Source: Fasciolopsis buskii (taxonomy: Eukaryota > Platyhelminthes > Trematoda > Plagiorchiida > Fasciolidae). Taken from it: DNA of 64,000 nt. The notes beneath the pieces are model-generated. The model was not told the origin of the DNA. It saw nothing but the letters and a program-made list of their open reading frames with translations, and made no database searches. Position 1 is the first letter of the stretch. Every line of letters starts with the position of its first letter. The stretch lies in assembly GCA_008360955.1 (NCBI GenBank), contig LUCM01006634.1, forward strand, positions 137,297 through 201,296, in the 5' to 3' direction. Position numbers and translations under genes: made by a program. Shown here piece by piece: positions 1 through 12,606 of this stretch.

Positions 1-503
1 AAAGCCTGATAAGGACAAATGCAATCCTTTCAACTGCCTGGAATTTTTCTTATTTCCACATTAGCATTATTTGGACTTGCAATATGGCGAGTCTGGGAGG
101 CAACCTCGTTCCACATTGCAATGTTGTGTATGAATAGAAAAATGTCGGTCTGAAACGGAACAGGAAACTCATTTTGGTGTGCAAACTGACTTCACCAAAC
201 GATTAGTGTTAGGAGGGAGAAAAGTATGATGTAAAAATCGTTCAGCATGACAAATTAACACCTGGAAACTTATGAACTATTTCTAACCGGTCACATTCCA
301 ATACCTCATAGAGAATAAAAAGTAACGAACGAGATCGCACGCAACATGTTGATTGCCATTGAAATTTAACTTGCTTAAAAATGAAATATAGTTTAATAAG
401 GGTTCCAAGACGGATGAAGAAAAACGCTTGAAGCAGGTGTAATTATTCATTGCAATTGGTCATTTTTCTTCCTCTAAATGACCAAACCCAACGCAACACT
501 GGT

Positions 504-532
504 GTATATATATATATATGTGTGTGTGTGTG
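504..532. repeat. (TA)n(TG)n microsatellite
   Basis: About eight TA units run directly into about seven TG units. Confidence 0.9.
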
Positions 533-1500
533 CAGTTTCTGGACAGAGTGGTTAGGTGAAATGAAACAAGAATAATTTATCATGCATGAACATGCCCAAA
601 ATTACGTTGTTAGCCCTAGTTAAACACCATTCAACGAGGCGATAAAGGAACTAGTTCAAAACAATGGTCATTCGAAAAAAGGCGAAAGAAATAATAAATT
701 TTGATAAATCCACCCGATTCTCATCATTTTGTTGTCCTATTTTAGGAAAATAACAGAAATCCGGGAAGCAGACCAAAAGAATAAAATCGAACTTGGTTAT
801 CCGTGGTGGTTGGAGAAAGGTAGGGATTTTCGAACGTATCGCACAATTCCGTGCATTCGTCTCTGAGTGTCATAGGTAGACAGCGGTATTAGCTACAAAA
901 AAGGAATTCCTATTTGGAAAAATTGCCGTCGAAATAATATTTGACTTTCGACCTTGAAGGGCGAGAAATAATTATGGGTGGGTCTAATCAAACTCCATTT
1001 CAACATCATAATAAAAAGGTCCGAGAACGAACAGTTTTGCTTGCGTTTTTACTTGTATGGGACGGCTTAATGCCTGGAAGCCTCAGTCGTTCACATACTG
1101 AATCAGGGGTTGAGAAAAGGTGGACAGATTGAAAGGGACTGTCAAAAGATTTCGTGAACAAATCAATTAATCTCAGTTCCTGGAGTTTTCTGAGGTAAAA
1201 AAGAAATGATATACTTGTTTGGCCAAAGGTGGTATAAAAGCTACTTTCTCTCCCAAAAGTCGTTACTGCTAACCGCTTATGTTTAACAATGGCTGAAACA
1301 GCTTTTTATTCGTAGAATTTAAAGCATTTATTAGAAGAATTATTAAAAAATGGATTTCCACTTTTACAATATAGCACTATCGAAAGCGCTTTTCATCATT
1401 GCAATTTTCGGCCGCTAAAATAATGGGCTAGTGATTGCAAGCTTGCAGAGGCGACTAGCAACAACACAAACGGAAGCAAATTACAAAGATCGTAGCACCC

Positions 1501-1876
1501 TAAAGTATTGGTTTTTCTTTGCAGTAGTACGTTCCGCCTATGGGTGGATGAACAAAATTCACCCAGAAGAACATGACCAGTTTCGCCTTTATTGTTGTTC
1601 TTCGCTTATGCGTCTCGGTGCTCTCTCTCACCCTCTCCCGGCGCTCCCTATACTGGTGCGCTCATTTCTTAGTTTCTTACTAGAAACTCATTTGAATCGT
1701 TAGGAGCTTGAATGGATGATGAGTCCATTAAGGAATCACATGGTGATTGGTCGGCGGATTTTTGTCGGTCAGACAAGGCTAAGCTTCAGAATGGGGACAC
1801 AAGGCCCGAAAGTATTGGTTTTTCTTCTCAGTAGTATGTTTCACATATGGTTGGATGAACAAAATTTTCCCGGAAG
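1501..1876 (+). repeat. Diverged 69-bp direct repeat pair
   Basis: 1501-1569 and 1808-1876 align without gaps with 11 mismatches (about 84% identical), sharing aaagtattggtttttctt and tggatgaacaaaatt. They are 307 bases apart start to start. They could be two copies of a short dispersed element or a local duplication. The similarity stops at both ends. Confidence 0.8.
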
Positions 1877-3639
1877 CTTCCTGTTGATCTTAAACAACCA
1901 TGCTGTAATGAACACAGATGACAGAAATGTGTGCTGGGTATTTATTCGCGCAATTCATAGCATTCCATAGCACACAAAACTGCACCGGTTTAACACCCCA
2001 AATGCTCCAATCTCTGACCCCAAATATGATCAACTGTAAACCTTTATCAAAATAGGTAATTCGTAATAAGCAAACATGTTGTTATTATCGACTATTGCAA
2101 CTGTTTGCTGTTGCGGAATAATTAATGTTAACACGTTGTTTATCATCCGGTCCCCAATCACTTGTCAAACTTCAAACCGAAGTTGACTCCAACAAAATAA
2201 GTGAGCATCTTTCGTTTTCCAAAGGAACTGTTAATGATGGGACGCTGACAGCTGCGACCAATCATCGTAAATCGGACATGGAGTAGAAGTAAACAAAATT
2301 ACCTGACAGAGTTCTCATGAAGAATGCAGGGAACCAGAGTGAACATGTGCAAGACAAGAATTGACTGATTTGTTTCGGGAAATGTTCACGTTTTATGAGA
2401 CACGTGTGATTTGTTTTGGTCCATTTTCACTGCTAGCTTGCCACTAACTAACAGTGTTCAAAATAGCCTGTTTCAAATAAAAGATGTTGATGAAACAACA
2501 TTTTTTTAATCTGCTCGATCAAAAACAAGCTAACCGGATGCCAAAAGTCTGCTCGCATCAGCTGTCACAGACATTCCGTATGTGGGCTCAGACATAGCGG
2601 AGCAAGTTAAAATTGCCTGTTTGCAATTGGAAAACTTCTCTCAGTCGGTCATTGTGAATCCTTTGAAAAAAGCCTATAATGTGCATGCAACAATCAAGCT
2701 ATTAGGAGTATGGCTCGGAAGATAAGAAAAAGTTAGTAGAAGGAGAAAGTGAAAGGAATAATTATCCGAAGGTACCCCGAAATGATCGAGATTTTGATCA
2801 GGAGATCATGGGAAGGAATGTTGCTCTCGTCACAATCACTTAGTGGGCCCAATCACCACCAAACTGGCCATTTCGTTTGACCTTGGCAAATACTTTATCG
2901 ACAGGGGGATAAATGTACAACTGCCGGAAGACCGATCGGTATAGACCGAGGAACATAACACCACAAGCATGGGTTCGCGGATAGTTTAAGATAATCTTTT
3001 TCAACTATTTGGTGGCATCATTAGATTTTTAAAAAATTTGACAAGGCATTCAACACCGATAGAACGGGAACAGAATTTGTTGTTGAAAAATAATAATGTG
3101 CTCCGTTGGAGAATTTTTCAATGCTCTGATCACGATCCATTGTCTCGTAAAAAGATTAGCCGAAAGAAAAGCTTATTGGGGGTTAGGTGAATTAGACATT
3201 GGGCATGCGAAAAAATCTTGAAATGTTGCCCAACTGCACGGATTAAAATATCGAAAAGCGCGTAGTGCTAGTGCAATAACACGAATACAAATACCGATTA
3301 TATTGCTGATCGAATAGCAATAAGGACATTTAAGCCACATCACATGATAAGGTTCATTCTCAGCATTTCGGATGAACTGGCAGAAACGGTGACAGAAAAC
3401 GGGTAGACACGTGCGACAAAAGCCCTTAATCTATAATTATCATTCGGGAATATTTAAGTTAAGATTTTTACACAGGGTTTGAGGGAAAGTAGAATATTGG
3501 TACAGATTCATTTATTTCAAACAAATTAAGTCGATTCGCCGGCCTCTTCTCTTTCCCCAGGTGTGTCTGTGTGTGCAGACTGACTTATTTATTCGAACAC
3601 AGGACTTATTCCCTGATGTGCCATAGGAGATGACGAACT

Positions 3640-3870
3640 TGAAATAGACGAGCTATGCAGAGACTTAGGAACCACCTGCGAGTTGAAATCACCTAGTGGC
3701 GGGAAAGGAAACTTGGGTCTTTAGATTTTACCATGTAGTGGTTCGATGTCCGATTGACTCCCAAACCTTGGCAGATAACTAAGAATACTTTCGAAAGACT
3801 GAGTGATGGCGTGGTACACCTATTGATTCACAAAAACGGTCTGGCTAGGGCAAACCCTTCACCATATACA
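3640..3870 (+). mobile_element. Fossil Ty3/gypsy integrase C-terminus
   Basis: In one frame, interrupted by stops, the plus strand reads QRLRNHLRVEIT, then WRERKLGSLDF, WFDVRLTPKPWQ and FERLSDGVVHLL. This follows the tail of Ty3/gypsy integrases: a basic helix (RxRENL...RRK), a G-D-x-VWL-like strand, a K/R-PWxGP turn and an ERLSDVxYxI strand. The family usually continues to a VVHxDRLKP motif, which I do not see. No LTR, protease or RT was recognised around it, so this is at most a fragment. The similarity is from pattern reading only. Confidence 0.5.
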
Positions 3871-6800
3871 GCCGTACGATTGGTTTCACACAATATTTCC
3901 CGCATTTTCAACGTCAAATCCCATACTTTATGGGTCTTGAGACAATGTATGGAGGTTTGGCATCAGAATTCAAGGTTAGTCCACTGGAACAGGAGTTTTG
4001 AATAACTGATAGCTTCGACAAATTTCTTCCATCTTACTTCTGAATATGCATACAGTAGGATCCAAGGAAATAGGTCATTGAGCGAGAAGACCAAATAAGC
4101 TTCAGACTTCAGGTTTACCTTATTCATAGGTCCTTTGTTGACGGGTTTTGCTGAATGAACAGGAGACTAATAGGCTTCTAAAAGTCATTCCAATTCCTCT
4201 TTTTATGAAAAGGGAAATTTCAAAAAGCGAAATTTATACTTGTTACCTTCAAATAAGGGCATAAATTCAAGTTTGACTGACACGAGATAAGAACCTTAGG
4301 TGATAAGGTTGAAAGGAAATTTTCAAAGCCAGTTTGTCTGTCTGTGTGCCTGTGCTTGAACTAATTGCTATGTATGCAAACTTCCGGTGATGCATTGGTG
4401 ATAACATGGCTGAATTTCGGTGACAGCAAAAGGCTTTTGCTTACTTGCTGTCTTCATGAAACTTAAAACCCCCAGATACTATAAGATTAGTATCACCCCC
4501 TAAAGGCTATTTGTTTATGTGCTGACTCGTTACAGGTCACTAGGAGGGTTGTTTTATTTGCCAGGCCATGATTTCAAATGAGTCTATTCATTGAGGAAGT
4601 TTTGCTGATGCAGAACAATCATTTCCGAAAATGGAGGACGACAAAATCACAACCGATTCTCAACTCCTTCCCAAGACAGAATTGTGCACTGTACAGTTTA
4701 CGAGAAATGGGGACTAAACGTACCAACGGTCAAAATAACCAAACTTTCTTGAGCTTGCCCCTCAAAGAAATCACATAGGTTTGATAAAGTTTAATGCAAT
4801 ATTTTTCGTTCTTTTTTCTGCGATTTTAAGATGCACACTAAAAAATTGATTTCTTCGATGAAAGTCTTTTTTCATGTTCTTGCTTTACTTTGGTTCCGCT
4901 GTAATTCTTCCTTGGGTGACAAAATCTTTCCTTTATAATCATTTGTATATTTGTTCTACGACCGGACTGAAAAAGATCGAGCGTGCGCATGTAAACCTCT
5001 CATTCTTTTTTCTTGTTTGCTCTTCATCAAGCTAGTGGATGTACCCCGGGTTCTGTCACAATCGGCAATAACTTTTTCAAAGCCCGGCAACGTGAATTTT
5101 CCAGCTAACTGATAGGGAACATACGTAACGAACGAGTGCGGTGGGAATCTATGCGTGTATTCGAATCTCTTTAACGTCACCGACTTTGTTTCCTAGGATC
5201 TATAAGAAATCGAACAAATGTATTTTGCGGACCTAGTTTTGTTTTCGAGGAACTCTGCAATCGGATTGCTTTAATGCGTTTAACCAACCTCGTGGAAATA
5301 TTATTGGATTTGTCTTTGAGTAACCACCAACGTTAAGATGATTTGAACAATGTGCAATACCATCTTGTCAGTTGCTTGCATCGTATCGATTTTTATTCTG
5401 ACCCCAAAGCTGAAAAGCAGCAGTTGCCGTGTGTGACCAGGCCAAAAATGAAATTTCCACTTCGAAAATATTCTTATCATTGCTTCTGTTCCCCGCTTTG
5501 TGTGTGTTTCTAGTACCTTCTGGAAACAGCTGTTGATCCAGCTAAATTTTTAGAGAATATTTCATGTTGTTCTCGTCTATGAATCCGGGTAACGGTTGTA
5601 CTTAGATGACCTGCTTAGACGATTTACTTGACAAGTTTATTGTATGTTACACAGTCACATCAGAAATTTGAGAGTTCCACCTATTCTGTCGTGCACCCAA
5701 CTCCCTTGCACTATTCTCTTCGAACGAACGTCTTATTTTCGCTTGGTTTGCACTGACCCTTAAAAAAGAACTTTTAATTTTCAGATCATTTCCAAAAGGG
5801 TTGTTCCATTGCAAACAGCAACATAGTATCGCTAACATTCCGCAAACTAAGGGTCAGAAATAGGAAAAACACCCGAATCAGTTAAGCGAAGGTCAGCATG
5901 TTTCAGTACGACTTGAAAATGGAGGATCGTACAGTCGATGTGGTCAGGATCGACAAACTAATTTCTAATAATTGCTATTAGCGGTGTTTTTCCAACCTGC
6001 ATGCAAGACACATTCGCGGAGTCGTGGATTCAGATCTGATCCTGAATGATTAGTGCTTCCAAATGGTAATAGTCACCGGGGGCAAATTCCATAATATCAG
6101 GAGTCAGGCTATCAAAAAGCAGGTTTATCTTTAATTTTGGATTAGAAAGAGTCAAACATTTTCAGCTCTTGTATAGAAAAGGAAATATTACCTACCCCGC
6201 TAATTCCAAGTTAACTTTTTTGGACTATAAACTAATATATAAAGGACAAGCATGACAAGAATAATAGATAAAACCATCGTAAATTATGCGTTATAATGTG
6301 ACAGCTTCCGTTTGACTGCTGCGAACGTGGAAGACGATTTCTGGAGGGGGGTTGTAAAGATGAAGACAAAATGCATAAATTGTGTTTATTCTCAGATAAA
6401 AAACACTTTTTCAAAATAACAAAATTAGAAAACTGCTTTTCAAGAGAGATGCATAGAGTGAAAATCTCCGCTTCCTGAAAAGTCCCATAAAACGTGAATA
6501 TCTTCTCGCGGTCGATCGATTTCCGTATGATAGCTTCATTTGAGAAAATAATTTTTTATGCTTCAGTTAGCGGAAATGGCAAAATTGCAATTTGCCCCGA
6601 TCCTCGTTCGTGCAAGATGCTGTTGAACCAGGAACGGTTGTTGATACGGATGGATATTTGCACGTTGTAATTACTGTGAACAAAAGCTTCTTTTTGACCT
6701 GTCAATATTACTGCAACGGCGACAGTGTGATCTGCTCCGCAAGTGGAATTTTTCATTGATTCTTAGAAAAGCATCATCTTTCTTCTAATTCGGTGATGCG

Positions 6801-9800
6801 CTTTAGCACTTTTCCGAAGGAACTAATGTTTCCGGCATTGTGCATCTTCTCGTGAACGAACCAGCCGCGGCGAAAACAACATAGGTATTAAAAAATTAAA
6901 GGATGGCATACACCTAACAGTCAGTGTTTCATCCGAAATTTCGCCCCTTTGATTTGCAATGTTTGACAGACCTGAGATAAAAGCATTGCTAGAAAATGTT
7001 TAGCCAGAACGTAGCTACATTAGTCACTTCGCGCGGTTTGAATGTGGACAGCCCGAACTTTAGTGTTACCGGTGCCGTAAACTTTCGAATTTGTTTCCGC
7101 AGTTCAGTGGTTCTCGCCCCTCCGGAAACAGCATACATTTTGTGGTCAATAGCTAGAAAAAATTATCAAAAAATGTTTTTGTCACCACTAATTATGTAAG
7201 TGGAAAGGAAGGTTGGTTAAGATTTGATCAAGTTTCTTTACCGCCGGAGTGATTATCAGTACAGGTTATGAGAGTGCGAATCGAGTTCATCATAACATGA
7301 AAATCAAATAGATTGTGCACTTTACTTCAACGAGTGTTTTAATGCCCAATAATTGTTGAGCTTGGATTGGATAGAATCCGCCGTCAATCAGGTGATTTAT
7401 GTGAAACAGCTGAACAGGGAAAATTAAAGGGCAGAATGCAAAATTTTTGTGAATGAACAGATTTGTAGTTGGGCCTGATTTCAGTTCGACGAAAGAAGCT
7501 GTACTGCCAGGAGAACAAACAAAGCTATCACATAGTCGGTGGCAGTGTGCGCTATGGTTGGGAATAACGAGAAGAAAAAAACGAATCTCAAAAGTCTTTG
7601 CAAATGCAAATATTGGGCGGAGGCAGTCTATGCAAGCGATAATTAGGAACCAGGTAACGATGTTTGCAATAGCCACCTTACAGTGACCGGAAACGGAACC
7701 TGGTTGTCCAGTGTATGGAAGGAACTCGATTTATTGGCCATACCCTGTGTACAGATATTCTGCTTTTGCAAATGGCCTGTTGGGTCATCCATTTTAATGC
7801 CTGGACTTTGTTTGAACTTATTGCAAAACGTAGCGCAGCGAGTGCCCTGTGTACAAATATATGGTGGTCTATGTAGGACAGTCATTTAAAGTCCATTCCT
7901 ACAAAGTTTTCCTAACAGTTTACAATCATTGCAAACTCCGAAATAGACCTTAAGATTTTAAATATAATTTCATAGTCTTCCACTTGTTTACTTTCTGCAA
8001 TCCGTTGACAGTCCTCTCAACGGGACAGGAGGCTAAAACGAACTTTGTTGGAAAGCGATAAAAAGGAGACCCACTGCCAGTTTCGCTAATATGCTTGGAA
8101 CCAGTTAGGAAAGCGAAATAGGGAAAGTTGACACGTTTTGGTCAAAACAGATAAGGAAACATCAATTAGCAACGGTCGGCGCAGTGACATTTTGATTTTT
8201 CAATAAACATCTTTGTTCTTAAATGGAATTTGTAAATTCACTTAAACCCCTCTTCCTAAACAATCCCACGGGCTTCTAAATAAACACACGTCGTCTTTAA
8301 AAAATGCCGATTCAAATTTTTCGTCCTAGAGAAACTTGCTTTTCAGAAGAGATCGATTAGCCATTTAGTAGAACGAGTTCACTGCAGACTTTGTTAATTC
8401 CCTTTAAATCGGGCCAATAATGAGAACCTTGTTGGTTCCCTCTCAAGAAGCACTGATTAGATTCATTCTGATATAAATTCGTGACATCCGTCCTATTGCA
8501 TTTTAGATTTTTAAGAGACAGAAAGGGGTGAAAAGGGGACGAATAAACGCCTAGTATTTATTTATATATCATGGAATTCAGGAGTACAGTACAGTGTCCT
8601 GCTTAGTACAATACCACTTTGGATAAAAGTAAAAACTAGAAGTTTGTCTCTGCAAAGACTAACATCAATTTTTTTTTTCTCTCTTTCCTCGGTCTTCTCA
8701 TGATTCAGACAAACATGATTTTGTTCAAGGTATGAAGCTGCAGTTGCCAAAACTTGGTAGATTTTGAACTGCCAACGAATTATTTCATGCACCGCGGTTC
8801 AGAATAACTTTTGCTTGTAATACGCATCTTTACTGGTTAATCACAGGCAGCAAATTGGGGTTTTCTTTTTAGGCAGCCAAGAACAAGTAGCTTTTGGTTA
8901 AAAGTATCATCCGCTTTTATCACCGAAATTCAGGACCAGGTGGTTAGGAGTTGGTAGCCAAGCGTGCTACTAAACAATGAAAAGCTTCCCGCTACTTCTC
9001 CGCAGTTCTTTATTGTTTCAATCAGCCTTTCGAACACTATATCTATCAGGGCGGTTAGGCAGAGTTTGTCTAGTCGTTGTTTTAACGAGTAATTTAAGTA
9101 ATACCGGATGAGCGTATAGTCAGTATTATTTTGAGGAAAAGATGCAAACTTTTAAACACACTGATACTGAAGCCAGGGAATGAAGTGGCACAAATTCTCC
9201 ACTGAAAACCGTTGCGATCCTGCGGGTCGCCAATAAAATACAAGTCAGCTTGAATGGTACCAAAAGCGTAATAAATATTGAATAAGAAATAATCGTCACC
9301 GCGGTCAATTTTCTAGGACAGTTAGATTGTCCCCAAAACAAAATTCACTGACTTGGCTGCTTGCACTTATTTATTGCCCACAGCATCAAAGGAGATCAAA
9401 ATGGCGTCTATGTCACCAACACAAATTAAGTAATTGCAGTTTTGCCCACGCCGATTTCGTTTTATTTAGCTTTGGCACACCGTGCACCAAACAGCAAAAT
9501 TTATCGCGGCCAAAACGAAACCCATGCAGACTTTAAACTCCACAAGAAATGACGATCTTTGTTTCTCCAATCAATAAAATATGTTTGAAAAATCCCACAG
9601 AACACATGTTCAGTTTCTCAATGAGTGTATCCACAAATCAGAATATCCCAAACTCTATCGGACTGTTTTGACCACGTTGTGTTGTTCTCAATAAAATATG
9701 TGTAACAAAATTTTTAAAATTGTGATCTCATTCAAGTTTTTACTCAAGACACGGTAACACGAAATTGAATTTCCGATATCTTGCTGCCCGGTCAGGAAAG

Positions 9801-12279
9801 AAATTTGTAAGTTTAGCGAAGCACGTTCAAATATTCTCAAGTCCATCATCTATGTTGGGGCTTCTCGGAATTTCCTGCTTTTTGAAAATTTCACTGAGTG
9901 GCATGTTTGAACATCAGTTCAAGCGGAATTCCCCGATCGATAAGGACAAGTTTTTGATTTGTTAGCTGAGATATTGATTTGATGACACTAATGGATAAAA
10001 ACATTTGTGTTGACTAATCGAAGTAGCAATTCTTCGTGATCGAAACTAGGACAAATTGTGACATTTCTCTCCTAGTATAACAGTTTTGTTTTCACGTTCA
10101 AAAAGTCCTTACTTTTGGTGTTCAGACCACCTTAAATACGTAACTAAGGCTACGTCAGCTAAACGTTCATCAGATATGGATAACCGGATATCGTTTTCTA
10201 TGCCTCCTTATGCTACATCAGAATCTGACCTGGAAAAGCCTTATTATGGTGACAGAATTTGGCCTACCTAATTTCCAGCATATCTCAGGCGTGAATTACA
10301 TTTGGTCCCTGAAATTCTCATGGAGACTCATGGATAACCAGCCAAGCGAGAATAAAATTCAGATCATGTTTGTCACGGTCTGAAGTGGACCGACAGTGAC
10401 TTCACAAATATGGTTCAGCCGCAGATCTTTTGCCCATTTTCGGATTCCTCGCGCCTTTTGGTCTCCCTGTTGATTTCGCCTACATGTCCGTCCTGCTACA
10501 GTATCTGTACGGAAAAGAACAAGATTTTGTTTATAGTATCAGAATCACGGGGGCGCAAAAATGTCAGTAGCTTTGTAAACCCATATTGGTCTTAGCTCAT
10601 GTTATCGTGCTCTTGGAGTTCTGATCGATGTGCTTGACAACGTTTGTATTATTTCCACCAACAATTAAGCGTTTTGCAGTCCCAATTCCAAGCTAACTCA
10701 GCAGAACCCTAAGAAAATGGGCGAATCTAGCACTGTTCGGCAAAATGACTTTAAAATACTGCGCATTTGCGATCTCAAGCTAGGTTTATGGTTTTTCCTG
10801 TCTGTAATGGTGATGCTTTTCTAATGGATCACTTGAAGATCATGTTTCTTAACGAGGATAAATCAGCTATACGATGTTTCGATGGTTTCCTATCACGTGA
10901 TGAATTACTTCGTAATCATATTCCCAAAAAATGGTCACTAATTTGAACGGAAATTAGCAATAATCTGGGAAAAACGCGATTGCAATTCTGTTAGTCAAAA
11001 ATGAATACTTTTTCAGTTCAAATGGAAATGCTCCCTCGTATTGGCATGACCGCCTGCACTAATTTGATTTAAGGTAAACGATGGTCGTAAATTTTGACGT
11101 ACTTCCCATCTTCCCGTCGCTGCTTTCATTTGCAAATAAAAGCTTGGATTTCCGCTTTTAAGTAGTGCTAACGAGAAAAACGATTTCCGTTTACGACTCA
11201 GTCGGTTTACGACAGGGACTGAAATGATCTTAGTTGGGCACGTTTATTCATCAGACAAGCTACCGTTAGGCACAAAACAATTAGACTCGTTCACTTCCTA
11301 ATTTTTTTCATCTCGCTAAATTTACGTCGGAATATGCTAATAAGATTAGGATTTTTCCTAGATAATTATTATTACATGCTAACAACATAATTCTAATTTA
11401 GTGACCACTTCCAATGACCAAGTGGACTGAGAAACCTGCACTCGCAGTTTACTTCACTGTATTAATTCCACCCAAAATTGAGGAGCAAAGAAGTATACGA
11501 TTCAGTCTACTCCGATCGATGACCTCGCTTTCGAAAGAAAGAAAAACCAGACGAAACATAGGACACAAACCAATCACATCCAGTGATTCTACTAGTCACT
11601 TCATTTATGAAGAATAAGAAAAACAATTTAATGAATGTGATTGTGTTACATATGTTCGAGTATCAGACTGCTGATGGCTTCATCTCCCCTGGTATAGTGG
11701 ATTAGAAAAGCATTAATCTATTGGCAGGTAAAGGTTTATGGCAATTAGGCCCCTAGCATGATAAACAGTGCAGCCCAGCATTCATCACTTCCATTGTTTA
11801 GCGGTGCTGGTGGATACAAGAATGAGAAAAACAAAATAGTCTAGAAATCAGAGACAAAGTGGAGACAGTAACAACAATTAACTACGCCCGGAACTTGTTT
11901 GAACTCGGATTGGCGATCCCCGATGTCTGTTTTGTCGCACAGAGCGAATCACGAAAAGTCAACTTAAGGATATTTGAGGTCACAAATCGAATTATCATCC
12001 TTCTCATGAGACCAAATTTCCATCAGAAGAATGAATGTCAACCGGCGTTGTAGGTTGAACATGTGTGCTTTGAGATCTCCAGCTCTCTCTACTAGCCTTG
12101 TGTATTGATACTGGCACACGTATCATCTCTGCACTCCGTTACCACTAGTTATAGTTGTACAGGCTGGGTGAACAACCCAGTCAAAGTACGGTCCATTTAA
12201 GTCTGTTTTCATCTAAAATTTGCCTGGTGCTGCCTCTATAGCAGTAGAGCTAGTAGCAGTAGCAAAATTTGCCACCACT
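3871..12279. other. No confirmed gene
   Basis: No conserved domain was found on either strand. The open frames of up to 128 codons (for example 7290-7676 minus) are of the length expected by chance. Two exon-like segments on the plus strand (7103-7196 and 10084-10271) are discussed in the findings. Confidence 0.6.
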
Positions 12280-12480
12280 ACCACTATAAACAATACAACT
12301 ATTATTATTATTATTGCTACTACTAATACTACTATTAATGCCATCACTATCATTAGCATTACTACTACGATTACTACTAGCAATGTTACTATCATTTTCA
12401 TCACTTCTGGTGACATTGCTACTAGTTATAGCAGAACTATTAGTATTGCTGCTACCAAAACTACCGTCCATACCATTATT
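12280..12480. repeat. Imperfect (ATT/ACT)n trinucleotide microsatellite
   Basis: About 200 bases dominated by triplets att, act and gct in register (for example attattattattattgct). Because of this, several frames on both strands are open and give low-complexity Thr/Ile or Ser/Asn peptides, which are not genes. Confidence 0.9.
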
Positions 12481-12589
12481 ACATACCTGGCTTTCGCGGG
12501 TAGCTTTCCTCGTGGTTGCTTCTATGCCGATCCGGTCATACAACCGCCACGTTGCTTACAGTATTTAATGTACACCTACATGCATATTT

Positions 12590-12606
12590 TATATATATAT
12601 ATATAT
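12590..12606. repeat. (AT)n microsatellite
   Basis: About eight AT units, just downstream of the trinucleotide repeat tract. Confidence 0.85.

Larger units (their letters stand above)
1..3639. other. No gene recognised (left flank)
   Basis: AT-rich sequence with short frames only. It holds the TA/TG microsatellite and the 69-bp direct repeats. Earlier parts of a gypsy element may be buried between 2.8 and 3.6 kb, but I could not align them. Confidence 0.6.
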
